Shown here one piece after another: positions 14,543 through 19,685 of a DNA stretch of 19,685 nucleotides (its first letter is position 1; each line of letters starts with the position of its first letter). Both the position numbers and the translations under genes were made by a program. The notes below the pieces were generated by a model. It had not been told where the DNA came from. It saw nothing but the letters and a program-made list of their open reading frames with translations, and did not search any database. The DNA comes from RYN-133 sp036497285 (lineage in GTDB: Bacteria; Actinomycetota; Actinomycetes; Mycobacteriales; Jatrophihabitantaceae): assembly GCA_036497285.1 (NCBI GenBank), contig DASXJR010000054.1:1-19685 (forward strand), in the 5' to 3' direction.

Positions 14543-14836
14543 ATGGATCCAGCATTAGTTCGCATGATTCGTGCCGGGCGCGACGACGGACGTGCTCTCG
14601 ACAAAGCCCTGGAGGGCCTGGCCCGGGTATTCGGCCGCCCAGCTACGGCGGAACGGGTCGGGCCATATTTCACTTGCGGCGAGGCGAACCGCATCGCGCA
14701 GGTGCTGATTTCGAGCCGCCACACCGACGCCGCGATCGTCTGGCTGGACGAGCATGCAGTCAGCGACACCGAAGAGGACGAGCACGGGGGTGCCGGATTC
14801 GACGCGGCCCGATACATCAGCAACGGTGGTCGCTGA
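14543..14836 (+). CDS. Small hypothetical protein
   Basis: This 97-residue ORF has an acidic C-terminal half. It reads MDPALVRMIRAGRDDGRALD near the start, then an ALEGLARVFGR helix, a central YFTCGEANRIAQVLISSRHT and WLDEHAVSDTEEDEHGG near the end. The CGEAxxxAxxL...WLxxHAxxDxEEDEH pattern reminds me of small proteins of actinobacterial phages and mobile elements, but I cannot name a family. GAGGTG at 14533-14538 lies four bases before the ATG, which is close but usable. Codon use looks like that of the real genes nearby. The gene sits between two N-terminal gene relics, so it may be part of an insertion that disrupted them. Confidence 0.55.
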   Translation: MDPALVRMIRAGRDDGRALDKALEGLARVFGRPATAERVGPYFTCGEANRIAQVLISSRHTDAAIVWLDEHAVSDTEEDEHGGAGFDAARYISNGGR

Positions 14837-14905
14837 GGGACCCCGGCTCCGAAACAGGTTCCGAAGTCAACACGTGGCCTGGCGAGCGTCCGCGGGAGAG
14901 AACAG

Positions 14906-14998
14906 ATGTCGAACGCGGCGACGACCGGCATGCCCGCCATCAGGACCGGCGATGACCTCACCGTGGGTCGCATCGGCTACGGCGCGCTCCCGCTCGAC
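14906..14998 (+). pseudogene. N-terminal relic of an aldo/keto reductase
   Basis: ATG at 14906 has a good ribosome site (GGAGAGAAC just upstream) and encodes MSNAATTGMPAIRTGDDLTV followed by GRIGYGALPL. This is the usual opening of actinobacterial aldo/keto reductases: the short N-terminal hairpin and the first strand with xRxGYGAMxL. The similarity ends after about 30 codons, where the sequence runs into the 3' end of the opposite-strand membrane-protein gene (its stop is at 14977-14979). The open frame that continues to 15220 is antisense to that gene and does not look like a reductase. The catalytic Tyr, Lys and His are absent. Confidence 0.6.
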
Positions 14999-15474
14999 GT
15001 GCGCGTTAGGTCTTCGAGTTGGGCGTCGAACCGCCGCCGGCGTACACGCACCACGACTGCCGCGGCCGTCCCAACGAGCAGGCCGACGGTGCCGGCTTCT
15101 GCTAGACCGGGAACGACTGCGCCCTCCGCGGCCCGCTTGCACCACGGAAACGCTCCACCGCCACCGTCGGCAACGCCATTCGAGGAGCCCATCTGCGCCC
15201 ACCATGCGTCGCACTTGTAAGCCCCGGACCCGGGCGTGTGACCGCCGTAGTGGCGAAAGCCGAGCGCGGTCACGCTCAATAGGAACACTGCGACGGCGAC
15301 GACGCCCATCACCGCCAGCAGCGGCTGCGGCGCGGCCCGGCGCCGCGCCCAGCGTGCCAGTCGCCATCCGACGAACAACAGAATTACGCCTGCAGGTGCA
15401 GCCAAGCCAAGAAGAAGCGCTGGGCCTTCCGAGATTGGCGCTGCAGCCGCAATCGCCGTCGCCCTCGCGCCCAC
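14977..15474 (-). CDS. Small three-span membrane protein of unknown function
   Basis: The 165-residue protein has predicted spans at about residues 18-38, 51-72 and 119-142, with arginine-rich loops (RLARWARRRAAP and RVRRRRF) on one side, giving a clear inside-positive pattern. The loop between spans two and three, about residues 73-118, should be outside and contains Cys88 and Cys112, a glycine-rich run, and tryptophans in CDAWWAQMG and AFPWCKRA. A disulfide is plausible. The family was not recognised. GTG at 15474 has no Shine-Dalgarno but TAAGGT lies at -13 to -8. The 3' end overlaps the aldo/keto-reductase relic on the other strand, suggesting this gene arrived by insertion there. Confidence 0.65.
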   Translation of the reverse strand: MGARATAIAAAAPISEGPALLLGLAAPAGVILLFVGWRLARWARRRAAPQPLLAVMGVVAVAVFLLSVTALGFRHYGGHTPGSGAYKCDAWWAQMGSSNGVADGGGGAFPWCKRAAEGAVVPGLAEAGTVGLLVGTAAAVVVRVRRRRFDAQLEDLTRTSSGSAP

Positions 15475-15481
15475 GCGTCGA

Positions 15482-15487
15482 ACCTTA
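15482..15487 (-). promoter_or_regulatory. Candidate leaderless -10 for the three-span membrane protein
   Basis: On the minus strand TAAGGT (TANNNT) sits at -13 to -8 relative to the GTG at 15474, which has no ribosome site. Confidence 0.4.
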
Positions 15488-15537
15488 GGCCAACGCGGGT
15501 GATTCGCGCCTGACGTGCGCGTCTTGGTCTACTCCGG

Positions 15538-15627
15538 TTATCGATCAAGCCGCAGGCTTGCATAGAGTTGCGTGACCATCGCGGCAATCAATTCGCGACG
15601 AGTGCGGACGCCGATCTTGTCGAACAC
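15538..15627 (-). pseudogene. C-terminal relic of a LuxR-type HTH regulator
   Basis: On the minus strand the codons ending at TAA (15538-15540) read VFDKIGVRTRRELIAAMVTQ followed by LYASLRLDR. This is the last helix and tail of the LuxR/GerE helix-turn-helix domain (xVFDKxGVRSRRELxAxx). Upstream of 15627 the similarity stops abruptly; the next codons are unrelated and reach a stop about ten codons back (near 15655-15657). The recognition helix, dimer interface and any receiver or ATPase domain are missing. It is therefore a 3' fragment left by a deletion or insertion with a breakpoint near 15628. Confidence 0.65.
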
Positions 15628-16056
15628 CGGCCTCGAGGCGATCCCGAACGATGGCTACGGAAATCGTGCGGTTCCGGCTCTATGCCGAGCGTCGACTCAA
15701 TAAATCGACCGGATCGGCCGAGATGAGTGTGGCGGAGTTGTCTCTCGCGCTTCGGTTCGAGGGCGAGGTGGTGTGCGGCTTGCTGCTCGGTGTTACGAGA
15801 TTCGGGGTGCTGTTTTCGTTATGCGGAGCAGCAAGAGGTAACTGCGTTCCGCGGAACGCACTTATCTGGCTCGCAGCGGCCCTACCGGACGCACGACGTG
15901 CGCTTCTTCGACGCTGCTCGGCTTGAGTTGCAACGTGCGAGACGTGGCGGGGGACTGGCTGGTGTGGGAGGTGCAGGAGCGCTGGCCGTTCTGGGTGTGG
16001 TGGCGCCGAGTGACCTGCTTGGATTGGTAACTGAGCATGACTAACGCGGAGTTGAC
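15628..16056. other. Interval without a supported gene
   Basis: This 429-base stretch contains an ORF from 15651 to 15926 and another overlapping it to 16044. Their translations are rich in Arg, Cys and Trp with no domain I recognise, and no convincing ribosome site was noted. The stretch is less GC-biased than its surroundings in places (for example 15800-15845) and holds the 18-bp palindrome at 15843-15860. It looks like decayed sequence plus a regulatory region for the VOC gene at 16057. Confidence 0.5.
15843..15860. promoter_or_regulatory. Perfect 18-bp palindrome, possible operator
   Basis: TGCGTTCCGCGGAACGCA is its own reverse complement over 18 bases with no spacer. TTATCT at 15862-15867 just downstream could be a -10, though no -35 stands out. 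The central ten bases TTCCGCGGAA recur in the 14-bp palindrome at 19406-19419, also immediately before a -10. Binding by a dimeric regulator is an inference. Confidence 0.4.
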
Positions 16057-16470
16057 ATGAACATCGAATTTCTCGCGACTGTGGCCGTGATCGCTCCCGA
16101 TCCGATCAACAGCCGCAAGTTGTACGTCGAAGCGCTCGGACTCCCGCTGCAGGGTGAGGGCGACGGCTATCAGCACAGTGAGCAGATCGCAGGCTGCAAG
16201 TCGTTCGGGATCTGGCCGCTGTCCCAGGTAGCGCAGGCATGCTTCGGAACCGACCAATGGCCAGCAGAGCAGCCGATACCGCAGGTCAGCATTGAGTTCG
16301 ACGTTGCCGACGCCACCACAGTCGTTTCGGCGGCACGCGAACTCGACGAAGCCGGCTACGAGCTGCTGCATGGACCGCGCGAGGAGCCTTGGGGGCAGAC
16401 GGTCGCCCGGCTGCAGTCACCCGAGGGCGCGATTATCGGCATCTCGTACGCGCCCGTGCTCCACGACTGA
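16057..16470 (+). CDS. VOC (glyoxalase fold) family protein
   Basis: The 137-residue protein begins with FLATVAVIAPDPINSRKLYV, then EALGLPLQGEGDGYQHSEQI and CKSFGIWPLSQVAQACFGTD. Its second half has PQVSIEFDVADATTVVSAAR followed by ELDEAGYELLHGPREEPWGQ and the closing TVARLQSPEGAIIGISYAP. This is the vicinal oxygen chelate fold, of a subgroup common in actinomycetes. The EPWGQTVARxxSPEG motif supplies the usual metal-site Glu region. The substrate is unknown. GGAG seven bases before the ATG supports the start. It is monocistronic, and it is only distantly similar to the VOC gene at 2131-2544. Confidence 0.88.
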   Translation: MNIEFLATVAVIAPDPINSRKLYVEALGLPLQGEGDGYQHSEQIAGCKSFGIWPLSQVAQACFGTDQWPAEQPIPQVSIEFDVADATTVVSAARELDEAGYELLHGPREEPWGQTVARLQSPEGAIIGISYAPVLHD

Positions 16471-16750
16471 ATCTGCAGTACAGCGGGTACTGGACAAGCC
16501 GCCGCCTGCGCGCGGTCATGCACCGATGACCGGTGTCCTGTGCAGCGCCTACTCGGGCATGTCGGCCTGGCTCACCAGACAGGTCACCTGTTGGAGACCG
16601 ACCTTTTGACGGCCCTGTCGGCGCGAGCAGACGCGCGCGCCGAGATGGTGCTCGAGCGCCTCTCGTATGTTGAGGTGCGACTTTCAGTCCAAGATCGACT
16701 GCACCGTAGTCTTCCTGCGTACCTGCCCTGCCCCCTTCCGCGGAGTTGCC
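16471..16750. other. Upstream region of the secreted-protein gene
   Basis: No supported gene lies here. Open frames crossing it are Arg/Cys-rich and unrelated to anything recognised. TATGTT at 16666-16671 is a possible -10 for the gene at 16751, leaving a leader of roughly 75 bases. CCTTCCGCGGAG at 16735-16746 contains that gene's Shine-Dalgarno and resembles one arm and the centre of the palindrome at 19406-19419. Confidence 0.35.
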
Positions 16751-18898
16751 TTGTCCCGCTCGTCATTCGGCCTGCTGATCCGGCTCGCCACACTGCTCGT
16801 CCCGGTCGTGCTGGCTGCCATCCCAGCGACGGTGGCGGCTGCGCCGCCGGCTGCTGCCGCCTCTGCGCACCACCGTCAACATTCGGTCCCGACCGCGACG
16901 CCGGGCACCTTCGTGCCGGTCGACCAGTTCCGTGCCCTCGACACGGGGAAGGGTGGCGGTCCGATGCGAGCCGGTCACCGGTTGACGGTGACCCTGGGCG
17001 GACGGCACGGAATCCCGGCCGGGGCCGCCGCTGCGGCGGTAACGGTGCATGCGGTGAATCCGAACACGGGCGGCGCGCTCACGTTGTTTCCGTTCCATTC
17101 CGCTGCGCCGGCCACCACCAACCTCACCTACCAGCGCGGTCAGACCACCGCCCAGGCTGCGGTGGTGCGGCTCTCGCACGGAGCGTTCACCGTGCTCGAC
17201 CGCGCACGGAGCGGCACGATGCAGCTTGCGGTCGACGTCTCGGGGTACTTCGTCAGAGGCACGGTCGGGCCACAGCCCGGCCTTCTGCATCTGCTGTCCT
17301 CGCCCGTCCGTGCTCTGGACACCCGGCATCCCGGCGGCTACTTCCGACCGCACTCAGTGCGTTCGCTGCAGGTCAAGCACGGCGTGCCGACGTCGGGCGT
17401 CGGCACGGTCGTGGTCATGTTGACGGCCGTCGACCCGGCCGGATCAGGTTCCCTGGTCGCCTACGCGAAGGGCAACGACCAGCCGCAAACACCGACGACC
17501 CGCTTCGACGCGCATCGCACCACGACGTCGTTCGCCTGGGTTCCCACGCAAAGCGACGGCAGCATCAGCATCGCGAACGACTCGGCTCGCGGCACCGGCG
17601 TACTGCTCGACGTCGTGGGCTGGGCGAACGCCGGCGTCGCGCAGACCGCCGGAGCTTTCGAGCCGCGCTTTCCCGACCGACTGGTGTCCGGTGCCACATT
17701 CGGCGCCGGCCGCACCCGCAGCTTCCGGATCGCGGGCCGGGCCGGCGTTCCGCTCGCGCACGTCAGTGCCGTCGTCGCGTCGATCACCGCCTCGAGCGCG
17801 AAGCGAGTCGGAGCGCTGCTCGTGGGCAGCGCAAGCACGAACAACGCCCGGCGCGCGGTCGAGTTCGGGCCCGGCCGCAAGCCCGCCGACCTGATTGAGC
17901 TGCCGCTGGCGAACGGGGCGCTGCAGGTGCGCAATCTGTCGAGCGGCTCGGTGACGATCGCGTTGGATGTGCTCGGTTTCGTGCCGTCGCAGACGCTGAC
18001 CCCGCCGACGATGTCGATCAGCCGCTACCTGGGCGACCTGACCGACGTCGTCGCCCACGACGTCGCCCACGACCGTGCAGTCATGGACGGGCACGGTTGC
18101 TCCGACGCACAGGCGATGGCCGCGGTCGCGCACCCGGTCGTACTGCTCGACGTCGGTGCCCAGTCGGTGACCGGACCCGAATTGACCTCGCAGGATCCCG
18201 GAGTCGCATTGACGCAAACCGTCGGCACCGTGCGGCTCGACTACCCCGACCTGCGCATGGTGCTCGACAGCTACCTCGCGGCATTCCACCGTTGCGCACC
18301 GACCGCGACCGCCACAATCGCGATCGGCACGAGCAACGACGGTCAGTGGACGAAGGGTCAACCGAACTACTACGCACCGGTCCGCCGCGGGACCAACTGG
18401 GCCGGGTTGGTCGTCAACAGGCTCGGATCGCAGCCCGGCCTGACCATCGTGGGTGCTGACGACGTCGAGCCGGGCTTCGCGAGCACCCAAGCGCAGGCGC
18501 AGGCCTGGGAGAACGCCTACCTCGCGGCCGCCTCGACGAAGACGCTGATCTTCAACGGCTCGGCCGACGGTTGTCCCGACGGGTTCGGCGACGTCGGTGC
18601 CAGATGCTCGAAGGGCTACACCGAGCAAGGCCTCTACGACCTCGCCCACAAGGTCCAGGACCCGACGTACCGGATCGACGTCACGCCACAGATCTACACA
18701 CCGAGCATGGCCGCGCAATGGGCGAACATCGACAAGACCGGCGGAGGACAATTGACGATCGCCGGTGCGTTGACCGAGCACGCTCTCGCATCGGACACCT
18801 ACTCCGCAGCGAATGGCTGGGCGGCGCTGTACTACGCGGTCGGTTCCGTCACCCGCAGCCCGCACATCTCGGGGGTCTCGGACATCACCAACGGCTGA
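16751..18898 (+). CDS. Secreted protein with three beta-rich repeats and a barrel-like C-terminal domain
   Basis: I start at TTG 16751: GGAG lies five bases upstream and the protein then opens with a classic signal peptide (SRSSFGLLIRLATLLVPVVL, ending near AAASA). The in-frame ATG at 16667 would add 28 unlikely residues. The 715-residue product has three repeats of about 110 residues at about 54-168, 177-289 and 304-407. Each starts near a FRALDTG/VRALDTR-type motif (lost in the third) and ends in LAVDVSGYF, LLDVVGWA or ALDVLGFV. Such repeats occur in actinobacterial exported proteins. Residues 420-715 form a separate domain with VVLLDVGAQS, IAIGTSNDGQW, IVGADDVEPGF and TPQIYTPSMAAQW, spaced like strands of a TIM barrel. 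A glycosidase-like activity is possible, with Asp/Glu of ADDVEPGF a candidate, but it is not established. Confidence 0.78.
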   Translation: MSRSSFGLLIRLATLLVPVVLAAIPATVAAAPPAAAASAHHRQHSVPTATPGTFVPVDQFRALDTGKGGGPMRAGHRLTVTLGGRHGIPAGAAAAAVTVHAVNPNTGGALTLFPFHSAAPATTNLTYQRGQTTAQAAVVRLSHGAFTVLDRARSGTMQLAVDVSGYFVRGTVGPQPGLLHLLSSPVRALDTRHPGGYFRPHSVRSLQVKHGVPTSGVGTVVVMLTAVDPAGSGSLVAYAKGNDQPQTPTTRFDAHRTTTSFAWVPTQSDGSISIANDSARGTGVLLDVVGWANAGVAQTAGAFEPRFPDRLVSGATFGAGRTRSFRIAGRAGVPLAHVSAVVASITASSAKRVGALLVGSASTNNARRAVEFGPGRKPADLIELPLANGALQVRNLSSGSVTIALDVLGFVPSQTLTPPTMSISRYLGDLTDVVAHDVAHDRAVMDGHGCSDAQAMAAVAHPVVLLDVGAQSVTGPELTSQDPGVALTQTVGTVRLDYPDLRMVLDSYLAAFHRCAPTATATIAIGTSNDGQWTKGQPNYYAPVRRGTNWAGLVVNRLGSQPGLTIVGADDVEPGFASTQAQAQAWENAYLAAASTKTLIFNGSADGCPDGFGDVGARCSKGYTEQGLYDLAHKVQDPTYRIDVTPQIYTPSMAAQWANIDKTGGGQLTIAGALTEHALASDTYSAANGWAALYYAVGSVTRSPHISGVSDITNG
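18049..18072 (+). repeat. Tandem 12-base repeat inside the secreted-protein gene
   Basis: CGTCGCCCACGA occurs twice head to tail and in frame, giving VAHDVAHD near the start of the C-terminal domain. This is a small duplication and probably of no consequence. Confidence 0.6.
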
Positions 18899-18935
18899 GC
18901 TGGGCCGCGGTGCACTTCTGCGCCAGAGTTGGCCC

Positions 18936-19223
18936 GTGCATGTAGAACCCATTGATCCCCGCGACACCCGTTGGGAGCGGGACGAGCCCGCATACCGCGT
19001 GTACTTCTGGGATGAGACTCGGGCGTGGCAGAGCACCGAGTGGCGGCTGACCGACATCGACGTCCCCCGAGTCCTTACGTGGGCACGCGAACACGCTGAA
19101 GGACGACGGATCACGATCTGGGTCGAGGCGACGGACGGCGGAGAGCCGGGACTGCTCCGGCTCGCGGGTTGGGAGCCCGTCTCCACCAACCCGGCGCCAG
19201 CCTGGGTCTCGCTTGACCCTTAG
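18936..19223 (+). CDS. Small conserved hypothetical protein
   Basis: The 95-residue protein starts VHVEPIDPRDTRWERDEPAY, continues RVYFWDE, WRLTDIDVPRVLTWAREHA and RITIWVEATDGGEPGLLRLA, and ends GWEPVSTNP. I remember the IDPRDTxWExDxPAYRVYFW opening and a closing GLxRLAGxxP from small actinobacterial proteins of unknown function. No membrane segment or catalytic motif is visible. The frame is open from 18813, but GTG 18936 is where the conserved part begins. There is no Shine-Dalgarno, and CAGAGT lies at -12 to -7, compatible with a leaderless transcript. It follows the secreted-protein gene by 37 bases. Confidence 0.75.
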   Translation: MHVEPIDPRDTRWERDEPAYRVYFWDETRAWQSTEWRLTDIDVPRVLTWAREHAEGRRITIWVEATDGGEPGLLRLAGWEPVSTNPAPAWVSLDP

Positions 19224-19240
19224 ATCGACCCACCGATCTA
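19221..19240 (+). terminator. Stem-loop at the end of the small hypothetical gene
   Basis: TAGATCG and CGATCTA form a perfect seven-pair stem around ACCCAC, and the stem begins at the stop codon. No T run follows (GCTCTCTGTCC), so it may be a weak or factor-assisted terminator. Confidence 0.35.
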
Positions 19241-19398
19241 GCTCTCTGTCCCGTGGAACAGCGTAGCGACGAAGCAGCTTGCGTGGCCGGTCGCTTCGGG
19301 ATGTTTGCGCACCTTTGGTCTCGCTGATGGTCGCCCATATCTGACTCGCTGAACGTGTCAATACTTGGGAATCGTCATATATATTTATGGATTCCGTC

Positions 19399-19427
19399 TT
19401 GTGAACCTTCCGCGGAAGGCATATAAT
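19399..19427 (+). promoter_or_regulatory. Consensus leaderless promoter of the DUF222/HNH gene
   Basis: TTGTGA (19399-19404) is followed after exactly 17 bases by a perfect TATAAT (19422-19427), with the ATG seven bases further on. Directly upstream is an AT-rich tract (19374-19390) that could act as an UP element. Arms GGAATC (19368-19373) and GATTCC (19390-19395) flank that tract. No Shine-Dalgarno is present, so the mRNA probably begins at or next to the ATG. Confidence 0.75.
19406..19419. promoter_or_regulatory. Perfect 14-bp palindrome between -35 and -10
   Basis: CCTTCCGCGGAAGG is fully self-complementary and fills most of the 17-base spacer, one base after the -35 and two before the -10. 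A repressor bound there would block polymerase directly; a MerR-type activator site is the alternative. It shares TTCCGCGGAA with the palindrome at 15843-15860. Confidence 0.6.
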
Positions 19428-19434
19428 CGAATAC

Positions 19435-19685
19435 ATGAGCGCACCACCTCTGGACGGGTTGGAGTCGCTCACCGAGCTGTTCAGCTCCGGCCGGCTCCCC
19501 TTGACCATGGGCTGCGCCACCACCTTGACGCTCACCATGGACCCCGACGCCTTCGCCACCGGCCACGGCGTCGCCCGCACCGGGCACGGCTACCCCATCC
19601 CCGCCGACATCGCCAAGACGTGGCTCGACCCCGAAGCCCGCGCCATCCTCGTCCTGCTCTCCAAAACGAAGGGCATCGAGGCCTA
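19435..19685 (+). CDS. DUF222/13E12-family HNH protein, start only, N-terminally shortened
   Basis: The frame runs off the window after 83 codons. Residues from about 18 on read SGRLPLTMGCATTLTLTMDP, then GHGYPIPADIAK, WLDPEARAILVLLSKTKGIE and A. This matches the stretch of DUF222 (13E12 repeat) proteins shortly before their HNH endonuclease domain. Full-length members usually have about 200 further residues before this part. Here an in-frame TGA lies 33 bases upstream of the ATG and a consensus promoter ends seven bases upstream, so the short form appears to be a real start, not a missed one. The HNH domain would follow outside the window. Members are abundant in actinobacterial genomes and their biological role is unclear. 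Confidence 0.8.
   Translation, partial: MSAPPLDGLESLTELFSSGRLPLTMGCATTLTLTMDPDAFATGHGVARTGHGYPIPADIAKTWLDPEARAILVLLSKTKGIEA

Noticed and set aside
15545..15559. CAAGCC-GCA-GGCTTG hairpin
   Set aside because: It lies inside the LuxR relic's codons and lacks a T run; likely chance.
15651..15926. 91-codon ORF MATEIVRFRLYAERR...
   Set aside because: No convincing ribosome site was noted, composition is odd with Cys, and no family or conserved motif was seen; more likely decayed sequence.
17444..19189. 581-codon minus-strand ORF opposite the secreted-protein gene and its neighbour
   Set aside because: Spans the end of one plus-strand gene and most of the next, low-complexity Arg/Gly/Val composition, no recognisable domain.

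Overview
The window is high-GC DNA with GTG/ATG starts, many four-base start/stop overlaps, and protein families typical of Actinomycetota: PGPGW-domain protein, YdbS/YdbT PH-domain pair, Dyp peroxidase, DUF222/13E12-HNH protein, and LuxR and STAS remnants. A chromosomal segment of a soil-type actinomycete fits best. The genus cannot be fixed from sequence alone. Gene density is ordinary, but the number of broken or truncated genes is high.

Layout. Positions 1-1614 hold the end of an aerobic benzoyl-CoA (box) operon: the last codons of boxC (ring-opening lyase), a 20-codon ORF overlapping both neighbours, and complete boxB (benzoyl-CoA 2,3-epoxidase oxygenase subunit) with all expected diiron ligands. 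From 1626 to 2544 come a STAS-domain relic, a frameshifted conserved hypothetical gene and a VOC-fold gene, with a divergent MarR regulator at 2604-3053. Next are a small PGPGW membrane protein, a convergent Dyp peroxidase-GrpB pair on the minus strand, and tRNA-Val(CAC) with its terminator. Positions 5340-9297 carry a conserved hypothetical protein, an internally deleted esterase relic, an APH-type phosphotransferase and a two-gene ydbS-ydbT-like membrane operon.

The second half is more accessory. A 1199-residue SNF2-type helicase, resembling the helicase part of the large COG4646 methylase-helicase proteins of mobile elements but without a methylase, overlaps by four bases a five-span membrane-anchored molybdopterin oxidoreductase. 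Downstream (14.4-16.0 kb) is a gene graveyard: N-terminal fragments of an asparagine-synthase-like amidotransferase and an aldo/keto reductase, and a C-terminal fragment of a LuxR regulator. Between them lie a small unknown protein and a small membrane protein. The window ends with a second VOC protein, a secreted protein with three beta-rich repeats and a barrel-like C-terminal domain, a small conserved hypothetical protein, and the start of a shortened DUF222/HNH gene. That last gene has a consensus leaderless promoter with a perfect 14-bp palindrome between -35 and -10.

Two themes run through the region. At least eight genes are relics, truncated or frameshifted. At least eight starts without a convincing Shine-Dalgarno have a -10-like hexamer 7-13 bases upstream, consistent with leaderless transcripts. 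No CRISPR array, transposase, integrase, rRNA or complete prophage was seen.
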